This document shows, piece after piece, positions 7,650-16,117 of a stretch of DNA of 64,000 nt; position 1 is the stretch's first letter, and each line of letters opens with the position of its first letter. The stretch covers positions 17,672 to 81,671 of the forward strand of contig JBJKRL010000139.1 in the NCBI GenBank assembly GCA_046704745.1, written 5' to 3'. The translations under genes were made by a program, and so were the position numbers. Origin of the DNA: CAWGGS01 sp046704745. Lineage in GTDB: Bacteria; Desulfobacterota; Desulfobulbia; Desulfobulbales; Desulfocapsaceae. The notes below the pieces were generated by a model. The model made no database searches. It was not told where the DNA came from and saw only the letters and a list, made by a program, of their open reading frames with translations.

Positions 7650-8689
7650 TTTGCCATCTTCAGGTAGGCCTGATAGGTAAACCGGGGAGGAACATATCTG
7701 GCCTGTTCTTCTTTTGCAACCAGGCGGATGGCCTCCGTTGGGCACTCGGGGATGCAGACTCCGCACCCAATACACCGCTCGGGGTTGACCGTGGCTGCCT
7801 GATCCATGGTAATTGCATCCATATGACAGCGCTCCAGGCAGGTACCGCAGGCGGCACATTTTTCCTCATCAACCGCGGCAAAATAATTGCTGTGCACCTC
7901 CCGGGCGGGCCTCTCCAGTTTTTTGAGGTTCTTGAGAATCTGGCAGCAGCAGCCGCAGCACATGCAGATATTGGCGGATTTCATGGCATTGCCGGTCTGG
8001 ACGACAAGTCCTGCCTTTCGGCCGGTTTCAAGTATTTCCAGTGCCTCTTCGGTATCGATGGCCCGTCCCAGTTTGTTCTCCTCGTAGTAATAGGCGGCGG
8101 AGCCGAAAGAAAAGCAGACCTCAAGCGGGTACTTGCACGGTTCTCCCAAAACCTGGTGCTCTTTTCTGCAGATACAGGGCTGGACGGTAATCTTGGATTG
8201 GGCCTTTATAAGCTCTTCGGCATCTTCGTAGGAGGCGATTTCAATGTCCTGGGCAATGGATTTTGAAATCGGTACAACCCGCATATGCTTGGTTGGGGTC
8301 TCTCGCCAGACCTTCTTGCTGATATGGGGCAGATACTCATTCACATCCTTGACCAGTTCGGCATCAAGGTCATTGACGTGATACTCCCAGATCCCGACCA
8401 CGAACATGGCCGCGGAGTACATGGGGCCTCCCTCTTTATAGCTCCTGAATATCAGACCTTTTTTTGCCATATTTTCCAGGGCGTTGGCAAGTTCTGCCGG
8501 ATCGAGACCCGTTCGCTGTGAGATAGTGGCGCAAGCCTCGGGTTTCATCGTCAACCGCACGGCAAGATCGGCCTCCTCAGGGGTGAAGAGGCGGCGGAGG
8601 ATTCGCAGCTCGATCCCGTTTTCTGTCTCCGGGAATCCGCCTGGAAGATTATCAAGGTGCTGAGCCAGTTTTTTGTATATATCATTCAT
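7631..8689 (-). CDS. Cys-rich 4Fe-4S ferredoxin-type protein, upstream of hypAB
   Basis: A 352-residue soluble protein. Residues ~1-130 look like a helical/winged-helix region (LFTPEEADLAVRLT, ISQRTGLDPAELANALENMA). A middle part has CICRKEH...GEPCKYPLEVC and a cluster CMCCGCCC. The C terminus holds two [4Fe-4S] ferredoxin motifs, CAACGTCLERCHMDAI and CIGCGVCIPECPTEAI. Proteins of this build are common in sulfate reducers and methane-cycle relatives and probably pass electrons between soluble oxidoreductases; the partner is unknown. Being first in an operon with hypAB suggests a hydrogenase link. No membrane segments or signal peptide are seen. The start ATG at 8689 has AAGGAG just upstream. 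Confidence 0.82.
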   Translation of the reverse strand: MNDIYKKLAQHLDNLPGGFPETENGIELRILRRLFTPEEADLAVRLTMKPEACATISQRTGLDPAELANALENMAKKGLIFRSYKEGGPMYSAAMFVVGIWEYHVNDLDAELVKDVNEYLPHISKKVWRETPTKHMRVVPISKSIAQDIEIASYEDAEELIKAQSKITVQPCICRKEHQVLGEPCKYPLEVCFSFGSAAYYYEENKLGRAIDTEEALEILETGRKAGLVVQTGNAMKSANICMCCGCCCQILKNLKKLERPAREVHSNYFAAVDEEKCAACGTCLERCHMDAITMDQAATVNPERCIGCGVCIPECPTEAIRLVAKEEQARYVPPRFTYQAYLKMAKERGKI

Positions 8690-8733
8690 TTCGTTCTCCT
8701 TGTGAGCTTTGATAGTATCAAGACAACTGTTTT

Positions 8734-8790
8734 TTATACCACAAGGGCATAAGTTTCGTACGAGCAGGCTAGCTGCTCAACTCAGCTTTA
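8734..8790 (+). repeat. 57-bp direct repeat, left copy
   Basis: Starts TTATACCACAAGGGCATAAG and ends CTCAGCTTTA. The copy at 11315-11371 is identical except at three positions and has the same orientation. The unit contains a small inverted pair, GAGCA...TGCTC. The two copies bracket the molybdopterin oxidoreductase gene. Confidence 0.85.
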
Positions 8791-8852
8791 AAGCGATTCA
8801 GACAATGCCCAAATCAGATCGTCCTTTACGGTTCGATTCTCACGATTTCGCA

Positions 8853-11108
8853 TCAGCTCAGAGTCTTGGGCTCTGCAGATTCGATCCGGCAGGGAACAAA
8901 CCTATGGATCGGTGTTCCCAGAAAATCGCGATTCGTATTTTTGGTCAGCCTGTTCACGTTGACGCCATACACGTTATCGTCATATACCAATCCGAATCCG
9001 TGGGGAATGAGGATGGTACCTGTCCGAACCTGCCCTGTCGTCTCAAGCTCTCCTGTCTCGCTGCCCGCCTCCGTGCTTACTTTGACACGTTGACCGTCGA
9101 TGAAACCGAGAGCGGCTGCATCATCAGGATGCATGGCAATGGTACAGGCCCGCTTTCCTGCATTCCACTCCGGGTTTCGCATCAGGGTATTTGCATTGTA
9201 CTGCATATGACGACCGGCGTTGAGAAGAAACGGGTACTCCTTTGGCAGTGTAAGCAATTTTTTTTCGTTTTCCGCATTCAGGGCAACGGCTTCATCCTCT
9301 AGTTCTTCAATGAGCAGTTCGATCTTGCCGGAGATCGTCTTCATTACCCGCATGGGATTGGTTTCATCGGCGATCCCAACCCACAACCCTTGGGGCGTAT
9401 CGAGGATGGCCTTGAATACCCTGTCCCCCTGATCAAGCCCCGGAGCGAATCCGGCTCTTGCCGCGTTTTCCCGAAAATCCTTGGGTGCGGTCATGAGCAA
9501 GCCCCAGAGAGCCGCCTTGTTGCCGCTGCCCCAGACTGCTCCCAGGGTCTTTTCAAGAATGAACACCATCTTGGCCCGAATCGCCGGTTCTCTGGCGCCC
9601 CATTCCATGAGTTCGGCGCCAAAGGCAAGGAGGCTTCCTTGCGCGGCCTTCATGACATCTTCAGGTATCTCGGGGACAACACCCAGTTTTTCCGCCAGAC
9701 GGGTAAATATCCAGGATGATTCTTGACAATTTCCTGCTGACTCGACGATGGGGCTGCGCATCTGAAAGTAGATCCGGGGGTAGGTCCAGGAAAAGAAGGT
9801 GCCGTCCCAGGACTCGTAGAAGGTTTTCGACGGCAGGATATAGTGGGCAAATCGTGCTGTCTCATTTAAAACAATATCGGTTACAACCAGCAGATCAAGA
9901 GCTGCAAAGGCCTGCTCATAAGCGCTGGTGTCGGGATATGATCTAAGGGGGTTGCAGCCGTTGATCAAGATCGCCCGCAGCCGCTGAGGGTGGCCGCTTT
10001 GTATCTCCTCCGGGATCACCGCCGGGGGATAGAAACCGCCGGCGGCAGGAAACATCCCGGTAGCTGGTGTGCGCCAGACCTTGGAGTTTCGTTCATCGAC
10101 ATGGCCGCAAAGCGGCATCATCATGCCGGGTACGATATTTCCGCCCCGAACGCCGATTACCCCGCAAACAGCCGCAAGAAGATTCATCAGATAGGAGGTA
10201 AGGGCGCTGTGGCGACCCATAAAGATGCCGAGATCGGGATGAAACGACCAGCGTCTGGTGGTTATGAGTCTGCAGAGATCCACGACCTGCTGTTTTTCGA
10301 GTCCGCACACTAGAAGTGCGCTGGATATATCGACATTGTCAAACCACTCTTTGATCGAGGAGAACCCCTCTGTACTCTCATTGATATATTGCCTGTTTTC
10401 CCAGCCGTGTTCGAGGATGATTGCAATCATGGCCTTGATTAAAAGGGCGTCGGTGCCTGGAGCGACGGGAAGATGGATGTTGGCGATCTCAGCGGTCTCG
10501 CTTTTCCTCGGGTCTATCACTACCAGCAGCTTTTCGGGATGTTTTGCAAAATCCCGCAACACGATGGGGGCTCGAGGCATTTGATGGCTCTGCATGCCGT
10601 TCCATCCCCAGGCTATGAGTATCTCGGTTTCCTGTTCGTCGGGTATGAGGATATTGTACTGTTTACCAAGCATTCGTCCGTTTACCCACCAGGAGCCGCT
10701 GAATTCCTGGGCCACAGAGGAATAGCGGTATTGTGATCCCAGCGCCCGCATGAGCGCTGAACCAAAACTTGCCTCGAAATGCCCCCCCTGTCCACTGGCC
10801 CCCATATAAGCAAGACTGCGCGGCCCGTGGGCTGTGAGGATCGTCTGCAGCTTAGCTGCAATTTCATCCATGGCCTGTTCCCAGGAAATCGTCTCGAACC
10901 TCTCACCCGATCTTTTCAGAGGTTCGGTCAACCGGCCTTTTGGATACTGGTAACAGGTGATGTTCAACCCTTTTCGACAGGCATATCCCCGGCTTCGGGG
11001 ATTTTCCCTATCGGGTCGTACCTGAGTCATCCTGTTATTTTCAACCAGCACTTCGAGACCGCAGTTCTGAGCACAGAGGATACATCCGGTTTTTTTCCAT
11101 TCACCCAT
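8853..11108 (-). CDS. bis-MGD molybdopterin/tungstopterin oxidoreductase, 751 aa
   Basis: A DMSO-reductase-superfamily catalytic subunit. The N-terminal [4Fe-4S] site is C9-x2-C12-x3-C16-x27-C44, followed by RKG, with the Lys typical of the electron path to the pterin. Later blocks fit cofactor binding: GASGQGGHFEASFG, ETEILIAWGWN, VVIDPRKSETAE, LPVAPGTDALL, LINGCNPLRSYPD, and the C-terminal molydopterin-dinucleotide domain with LNAGRHMQYNANT and HPDDAAALGFIDGQRV. There is no Tat signal, so it is cytoplasmic. Between residues 44 and ~268 there is no Cys and no in-frame TGA, so the metal is not held by Cys or Sec. Substrate is unknown. It stands alone between direct repeats, next to a GlxA-type regulator and, further on, wtpABC. 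Confidence 0.88.
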   Translation of the reverse strand: MGEWKKTGCILCAQNCGLEVLVENNRMTQVRPDRENPRSRGYACRKGLNITCYQYPKGRLTEPLKRSGERFETISWEQAMDEIAAKLQTILTAHGPRSLAYMGASGQGGHFEASFGSALMRALGSQYRYSSVAQEFSGSWWVNGRMLGKQYNILIPDEQETEILIAWGWNGMQSHQMPRAPIVLRDFAKHPEKLLVVIDPRKSETAEIANIHLPVAPGTDALLIKAMIAIILEHGWENRQYINESTEGFSSIKEWFDNVDISSALLVCGLEKQQVVDLCRLITTRRWSFHPDLGIFMGRHSALTSYLMNLLAAVCGVIGVRGGNIVPGMMMPLCGHVDERNSKVWRTPATGMFPAAGGFYPPAVIPEEIQSGHPQRLRAILINGCNPLRSYPDTSAYEQAFAALDLLVVTDIVLNETARFAHYILPSKTFYESWDGTFFSWTYPRIYFQMRSPIVESAGNCQESSWIFTRLAEKLGVVPEIPEDVMKAAQGSLLAFGAELMEWGAREPAIRAKMVFILEKTLGAVWGSGNKAALWGLLMTAPKDFRENAARAGFAPGLDQGDRVFKAILDTPQGLWVGIADETNPMRVMKTISGKIELLIEELEDEAVALNAENEKKLLTLPKEYPFLLNAGRHMQYNANTLMRNPEWNAGKRACTIAMHPDDAAALGFIDGQRVKVSTEAGSETGELETTGQVRTGTILIPHGFGLVYDDNVYGVNVNRLTKNTNRDFLGTPIHRFVPCRIESAEPKTLS

Positions 11109-11490
11109 TTGCCTTCTCCTTTTAGATTCCTTTGGCGAGTTGATGTATACTCAAAAATCAACACGCCGAAGGTGACTGGTGTTCAATCAGGCGGAAATGT
11201 TCGTGTACGTAAACGGAAAATACCCCTTGCGTTCCAAACTGAGAAGTGGCATAAAGGACAAAAAACGCGCAAAATCGGCCATGATAATTAAAGGCCCATC
11301 CGGCTCATACGTACTTATACCACAAGGGCATAAGTTTCGGACGAGCAGGCAAGCTGCTCTACTCAGCTTTATCTATAACACGGGAGGCTAAGTTGATCGT
11401 TTACTGAGAGCTTTTCAAAAGTACGTTAAATCCCGATGAGCCAGAATGAAGAATGGAAAATGATCGCTTGAGATTACAGGAGGGGAGCGT
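11109..11490. other. intergenic region between divergent oxidoreductase and regulator genes
   Basis: 382 bases that must hold the promoters of both divergent genes. The only structure I see is the 57-bp repeat at 11315-11371. A ~70-codon open frame across the repeat on the plus strand is not protein-like. AGGAGGGG lies just before the regulator start. Confidence 0.5.
11315..11371 (+). repeat. 57-bp direct repeat, right copy
   Basis: 54 of 57 positions match the copy at 8734-8790, same orientation. It lies between the divergent starts of the oxidoreductase and the regulator, so it may carry regulatory sequence as well as recombination potential. Confidence 0.85.
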
Positions 11491-12471
11491 ATGAAAATAA
11501 CATTTCTTGCTACGCAAAACTGTTTTGCCTCGGGCATCGTCGGCCTGATGGATGCCTTTACCATCGCCAATCTCTGGCATACGAATTTATCAGGGAAACA
11601 GGAGCAGCTTTTCACGACCGAGATCGTCTCCATGGATGGAAAGCCGGTTGTAAGCGGCGCCTCCATCCAGCTTATTGCCGGAGCATCCGTTGAGGAAGCC
11701 GGGGTTGTGGAGTATATCATTATACCGCCGTTTATTCCTCCCATTCCGGATCTGGACTCCGGTGGATTTAACAAGACCAAGGAGTGGATCAGGAAAAACC
11801 ATCACTCTGGGGTTCCCATCGCTGCATTGTGCACCGGTGTTTTTCTCTTGGCCGAGACAGGCCTCTTAGATGGCAAAGAGGCAACGACTCACTGGCAGTT
11901 TGCCCGTAAATTCAACCGCCACTATCCCAAGGTTTGTTTGAGACCGGAACTGATCCAAACAGAAACACAAAGACTTACCTGCACCGGGGCTGCAACATCG
12001 TACTACAATTTTGCCTTAACCCTCATCGAAAAATATGGTTCCAACGAATTGGCGGACGTGTGTTCGAAGTCGCTTCTGGTCGATCCTGTCAGGACCAGCC
12101 AGGCACCATACTTTTTCGGTTATAATCTGAAAAGGCACACAGATGCACATATCTCCAAGGCCCAACGGTTTATAGAAAATAACGTTGCAAGCATTACATC
12201 CGTCGATGAAATCGCCGGTCATGTCCATTTGAGTTCCCGGCATTTCAAGCGGCGATTCAAACAGGCAACGGGCAGTTCGCCACTCTCCTATCTCCAGGAT
12301 ATGCGAATCGAATTGGCAAAGAAGAGGCTGGAGTCGACACAGGACAGTATCGATGACATAACTCTCCAGATAGGCTACGAAAACGCCAGCACCTTTCGCA
12401 GATTATTCAAGGACCGGACCAGTCTGAGTCCGAGGGAATACAGGGATAAATTCGCCCGAAAGAGTCGCTGA
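11491..12471 (+). CDS. GlxA-family transcriptional regulator (DJ-1/PfpI domain + AraC HTH)
   Basis: A 326-residue regulator. Residues ~1-180 form a class I glutamine-amidotransferase-like (DJ-1/PfpI) sensor: ITFLATQNCFASGIVGLMDA, then VPIAALCTGVFLLAETGLLDG with the nucleophile-elbow Cys, then TTHWQFARKF. The C-terminal ~100 residues are an AraC pair of helix-turn-helices: SITSVDEIAGHVHLSSRHFK, RRFKQATGSSPLSYLQDMR and IGYENASTFRRLFK. It has a strong ribosome site (AGGAGGGG). It is divergent from the molybdopterin oxidoreductase gene and is the best candidate for its regulator; that link is positional. The ligand is unknown. Confidence 0.92.
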   Translation: MKITFLATQNCFASGIVGLMDAFTIANLWHTNLSGKQEQLFTTEIVSMDGKPVVSGASIQLIAGASVEEAGVVEYIIIPPFIPPIPDLDSGGFNKTKEWIRKNHHSGVPIAALCTGVFLLAETGLLDGKEATTHWQFARKFNRHYPKVCLRPELIQTETQRLTCTGAATSYYNFALTLIEKYGSNELADVCSKSLLVDPVRTSQAPYFFGYNLKRHTDAHISKAQRFIENNVASITSVDEIAGHVHLSSRHFKRRFKQATGSSPLSYLQDMRIELAKKRLESTQDSIDDITLQIGYENASTFRRLFKDRTSLSPREYRDKFARKSR

Positions 12472-12605
12472 TTCCGGCAGGTTAAATTCCTGGTTCATCC
12501 CACTCAAGCGTACTTTATACCAGGTCAAAAAGGGATGACCTTCGCCGGGTTGCCTGTTTCAGTTTTTCCAACGTATTCATAATCCTGATGAACCTATATT
12601 CTGAA

Positions 12606-12624
12606 TGAAAAATTTCATTTTTCA
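12606..12624 (+). terminator. short hairpin after the GlxA-type regulator
   Basis: TGAAAAAT-ttc-ATTTTTCA is an 8-bp perfect stem 135 bases beyond the regulator stop. It is A/T-rich and followed by CAGGGCC without a T run, so termination is only a possibility. Confidence 0.3.
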
Positions 12625-12840
12625 GGGCCCCCTTGAAAGAAGTGAACGTTCTCGAGAAAAAAAGCGAGTTACTTTTGGTTATTTTTGGTTTGTTTAAAGT
12701 CTAGCTGGTATATTTTCATTTATTTTGCTTGGGATTGACGTATAAAAAAAAGTTTATGACCTTGTGATTTACTGGGTAGAGGATTCGGTCTATCTCCTGC
12801 CGCACAGGGGCTTGATCCCGGCTTTCCTAAGAGCATTGTT

Positions 12841-12916
12841 TCGAACAACAGGTAACATATGAATTTTTTAACAAATAAATTCAGGGAACAGCAAAATGTT
12901 GTTCGACACAATGTTC
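12841..12916 (+). repeat. dispersed hairpin repeat (related to 40059-40135)
   Basis: CGAACAACA near the left end pairs with TGTTGTTCG at the right end, and inside lie GAATTT and AAATTCA, giving a long foldback. The sequence aligns along its length with 40059-40135 (shared: ACAACA.G.AAC.TA.GAAT, TTCAG, TTGTTCGA.ACAAT), at about 70% by eye. It looks like a short non-autonomous repeat. Confidence 0.5.
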
Positions 12917-13107
12917 ACTTGAGGTAGCCTGAGAAGTTTTGTGAAAGGAATTGAGCCAGCGGCATTGGAAATCGCACTGCATTCGTATACCTTATCTCCG
13001 CATTGACCGGCTATCAGTGATAGGTGAGGTTGCCTCTGCTCATGACAAATCCGGGGTAAGTCTTTTCATCAATTTATATCTTCCAAGCAAGAAAAAAGGA
13101 GATGTCC

Positions 13108-14079
13108 ATGAACATGAAGAATGTAAAAAGCTGGAGTATTGTTATGCTGGCAGTGCTTATCTCCCTGCCGCTCTTGGCCTGCCCTTCCTTTGCAGCCAAT
13201 ACGAACAAGGTGATTATCTTCAACGCCGGCTCCCTTGCCATCCCGCTCAAAGAGATGGCCCAGGCCTTCAACAAAAAGTACCCACAGGTCAAGATTGAAA
13301 GAGAGGCGGCTGGATCGCGGGCCTGCGCCAGGAAGATCGTCGATTTGCATCTACCCGCCGACATCATGGCCTCGGCCGATTACAAGGTGATCAACAACCT
13401 GTTGATCCCGTCCCATGCCGCTTTCAATATCCAGTTTGCTACCAACGAGATGGCCATCATGTACCGGCCGGACTCGAAGTTTGCCAAGGAAATCAACGGC
13501 AAAAACTGGTACAAAATCCTTTTGCGCAAAGGAGTGGAGTACGGCCATTCCGATCCGAATGTCGACCCGGCAGGCTACAGGAGTCAACTGGTCTGGCAAC
13601 TGGCGGAAAAGTATTACAAGGTGCCCGGTCTCTATCATAAGCTGGTAGCCCACTGTCCGATCCAGAACGTACGGCCCAAGGAAACCGATCTGATTCCCAT
13701 GCTGCAGGCCGGTCAGATCGATTACCTCTTCATCTATAAATCCGTCTGCCAGCAGCATCATATGCCATATGTCAGCCTGCCGGCCCAAGTCAACCTCAGC
13801 TCCCAGAAATACGCCGACTTCTACAAGCAGGCCTCATTGAAGATTTCAGGTAAAAAACCCGGTACCTTCACGGTGGTCAAGGGCGGGCCCATGATCTATG
13901 GTCTGACGCTGGTCAAGAATGCCCCGAATCCCGAATGGGGAGCCAAGTTCCTTGCCTTTGTTCTTGGTCCTGAAGGTCGTGCGATAATGGAGAAAAACGG
14001 ACAAGGAACGATCAACCCGCCTGTGGTGACCGGCGATTTGAGTCAGTTGCCGAAGGATTTGAAGTTCCTGGCAAAATGA
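13108..14079 (+). CDS. wtpA: tungstate/molybdate-binding periplasmic protein
   Basis: A 323-residue secreted oxyanion-binding protein of the WtpA type. Signal peptide ~1-30 ends CPSFAAN. The mature start NKVIIFNAGSLAIPLKEMAQ matches the ligand loop of WtpA (AGSL), followed by EAAGSRACARKIVDL, DIMASADYKVINNL, FATNEMAIMYR, HSDPNVDPAGYRSQL and FIYKSVCQQH. These features distinguish it from ModA. The start at 13108 was preferred over the ATG six bases earlier because AGGAG (13097-13101) then has normal spacing. It is first in a tight three-gene ABC operon and presumably feeds W or Mo to bis-MGD enzymes such as the one at 8853-11108. Confidence 0.9.
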   Translation: MNMKNVKSWSIVMLAVLISLPLLACPSFAANTNKVIIFNAGSLAIPLKEMAQAFNKKYPQVKIEREAAGSRACARKIVDLHLPADIMASADYKVINNLLIPSHAAFNIQFATNEMAIMYRPDSKFAKEINGKNWYKILLRKGVEYGHSDPNVDPAGYRSQLVWQLAEKYYKVPGLYHKLVAHCPIQNVRPKETDLIPMLQAGQIDYLFIYKSVCQQHHMPYVSLPAQVNLSSQKYADFYKQASLKISGKKPGTFTVVKGGPMIYGLTLVKNAPNPEWGAKFLAFVLGPEGRAIMEKNGQGTINPPVVTGDLSQLPKDLKFLAK

Positions 14080-14855
14080 AAAACTTCAGGATCATCATCT
14101 CCTGCCTGGGCGGGATCATGCTCCTGGCGATCATGCTCCCGCTGGGCAAGATGATTGCCTCCGCCTTCCTGCATCCGGCCGCGTTGTATTCGACCCTGGC
14201 CCAACGGGAGGTGTACGCATCGATTCTTTTAAGCCTGCGTTGCGCCCTGTGGGCGACCGCAGGCTGTCTTGTTTTAGGGGTTCCTCTAGCCTATGCCTTG
14301 GCCCGCTGGGATTTTCCGGCCAAGTCCATCATCCAGGGGATCATCGATCTGCCGCTGATGATCCCCCACACTGCCGCCGGCATCGCCCTGTTAATGGTCT
14401 ACGGCCCAAGATTTTTCATGGGCAGGCTCTTTGCCAAGGTCGGGATCAGTGTTATGGGGACCGAGTTCGGCATCAGCCTGGCCATGGCCTTTGTCTCGCT
14501 GCCGTTTCTGATCAATGCCGCCCGGGACGGCTTTGCCGCCGTTGACCCGCGCCTGGAGCGGGTGGCACGCACTCTTGGCGCCTCGCCATGGCAGGCCTTT
14601 TTCAAGGTCAGTCTGCCCCTGGCCTGGCGTTCGATTCTGTCGGGCGCCATTTTGATGTGGGCAAGAGGGATCGCCGAATTCGGGGCGGTGGTCATCCTGA
14701 CGTATCACCCAAGGACAGCACCTGTTCTAATCTGGGATTGGTTCAACAGCTATGGACTCAAATACGCCTCACCGGTTGCCGTTCTTCTGATCCTCATCTG
14801 TCTTATCATCTTTACCACGCTTCGCTGGCTGGCGGCGAAGAACAGGGAGCTGTAG
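14076..14855 (+). CDS. wtpB: tungstate/molybdate ABC transporter permease
   Basis: A 259-residue inner-membrane permease. It starts at an ATGA overlap with wtpA. Five to six hydrophobic segments are visible, with the permease coupling motif around PRLERVARTLGASPWQAF (EAA-type loop with conserved G) and the WARGIAEFGAVVILTYHP segment typical of ModB/WtpB. Length is normal. It would form a homodimer with WtpC at the cytoplasmic side. Confidence 0.92.
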   Translation: MKNFRIIISCLGGIMLLAIMLPLGKMIASAFLHPAALYSTLAQREVYASILLSLRCALWATAGCLVLGVPLAYALARWDFPAKSIIQGIIDLPLMIPHTAAGIALLMVYGPRFFMGRLFAKVGISVMGTEFGISLAMAFVSLPFLINAARDGFAAVDPRLERVARTLGASPWQAFFKVSLPLAWRSILSGAILMWARGIAEFGAVVILTYHPRTAPVLIWDWFNSYGLKYASPVAVLLILICLIIFTTLRWLAAKNREL

Positions 14856-14857
14856 AG

Positions 14858-15952
14858 GTGCTGAGAGTCGAAGATATCTGCGTAAATTTAGGCGACTTCA
14901 GGCTTGATCGAGTCTCGCTCCATGTCAAACCCGGCGAATATCTTGTTCTTCTGGGCTCAACGGGGAACGGCAAGACAGTGCTGCTCGAGACCATAGCCGG
15001 GCTCAATCGTCCCGTCTCCGGCCGCATACTCATCAACGGTGAAGATGTGACCCGCCTGGCCCCGGAGAAGCGGCATCTGGGTGTGGTTTACCAGGATTAC
15101 GCCCTTTTCCCGCACCTGTCGGTTTTTGACAACATCGGCTTTGGTCTGCGCTTTAAAGGGGCAGCCAAAAAGCAAATCGGGGAAGCTGTCGAAGAGATGG
15201 CGGGATTTTTAGAAGTAGGACATCTCCTTAAACGCCGTCCGAGTCGTCTGTCGGGTGGGGAGCGCCAGCGGGTGGCACTGGCCCGTGCTCTGGTGATGAA
15301 GCCCCATGTACTGCTGCTTGACGAGCCGTTGAGCGCGCTTGACCGGGTCTCACGCTCTCGGATCCAGAAGGTACTCAAGAGAATTCATGCCGAACTCTCG
15401 GTGACCATTGTTCATATCACGCATAATCTCAAGGAGGCCTTTTCTCTGGCCGATCGCCTGGGGGTGATGAAGAACGGACGTCTTCTGCAGGAAGGGCTTC
15501 CCGAGACAGTGCTTAAAAGCCCCCGGGACCGCAGTGTGGCCGAGTTGCTGGGGATTGAAAACATGATTGCGGCCTCGGCTGCGGGGAGCATGCTTACAAC
15601 CACATTTGGAGAAATCGCCATGGACCGGCTTATAGATAGTGAGGCTCGGCCCACCGGTAATATTTTCTTGAGTGTACCCGCCTGGTGTATAGAACTCTTT
15701 CCCCAAAGGCCTGAGGAGGAGTATATCTGGCAGGGGAGAATGGCGATCTCCGATAGTCGTTACCTGGCCAGGGCCGTGTCCCTGGAGCTGGATCCTGGCA
15801 GCGGACCGCATTTAAGGGCCTCCCTTTCTATGCGTGAGGCTGAAGCCGCCGGAGTTGCATTGACAGCCGGCTCTCCGATTCCGGTTGGCATTCGAAGCCG
15901 GGGGGTAAACTGGGTCCCGGACGAGGGTCCGGCCGGATCAACTCGCACCTAA
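14858..15952 (+). CDS. wtpC: tungstate/molybdate ABC transporter ATPase
   Basis: A 364-residue ABC ATPase. Walker A is GSTGNGKT (Asn replaces the usual Ser/Cys before GKT), Q-loop VYQDYALFPHL, signature LSGGERQRVALARAL, Walker B VLLLDEPLSALD and H-loop IVHITHN. The last ~110 residues form a MOP/TOBE-like regulatory domain (LSVPAWCIELFP, ASLSMREAEAAGVALTAGS). The start is the GTG at 14858, three bases after the permease stop with AGGGAG upstream; the longer open frame reading back into wtpB is not meaningful. Confidence 0.9.
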   Translation: MLRVEDICVNLGDFRLDRVSLHVKPGEYLVLLGSTGNGKTVLLETIAGLNRPVSGRILINGEDVTRLAPEKRHLGVVYQDYALFPHLSVFDNIGFGLRFKGAAKKQIGEAVEEMAGFLEVGHLLKRRPSRLSGGERQRVALARALVMKPHVLLLDEPLSALDRVSRSRIQKVLKRIHAELSVTIVHITHNLKEAFSLADRLGVMKNGRLLQEGLPETVLKSPRDRSVAELLGIENMIAASAAGSMLTTTFGEIAMDRLIDSEARPTGNIFLSVPAWCIELFPQRPEEEYIWQGRMAISDSRYLARAVSLELDPGSGPHLRASLSMREAEAAGVALTAGSPIPVGIRSRGVNWVPDEGPAGSTRT

Positions 15953-15959
15953 AGGGTAC

Positions 15960-16000
15960 TCGAAGTCAAAGTTCATACCCGAAGGGTGCTTATCTCTTTC
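15960..16000 (+). repeat. 40-bp dispersed repeat (related to 24098-24138)
   Basis: TCGAAGTCAAAGTTCATACC followed by CGAAGGGTGCTTATCT matches the reverse complement of 24098-24138 at all but about five positions. It starts eight bases after wtpC. CCCGAAGGG in the middle is a small hairpin. Confidence 0.6.
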
Positions 16001-16117
16001 AGTGGCCTTTGATGAACACCGTGCAGCCTCGAAATGAGACATAATGGTGTCTTTTCCTCAAATGAAGAGGTATTTAAGGCAGCTTTTTATATCTTCCCCA
16101 TGAGTAGTATCGAATAG

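Larger units (their letters stand above)
12472..13107. other. long intergenic region ahead of wtpABC
   Basis: 636 bases with no convincing gene; a 63-codon minus-strand frame (12720-12911) is not protein-like. It holds a small hairpin at 12606-12624, a repeat element at 12841-12916, and the leader and promoter of wtpA. I looked for a molybdenum-cofactor riboswitch and for ModE-type palindromes and could not support either. Confidence 0.4.

Noticed and set aside
8853..11108. Selenocysteine-containing formate dehydrogenase
   Set aside because: No in-frame TGA and no Cys at the expected position.
12740..12860. Possible molybdenum/tungsten cofactor riboswitch ahead of wtpA
   Set aside because: CTCC and GGCTTTCC fragments are present but I could not lay out the conserved stems; a covariance search would decide.
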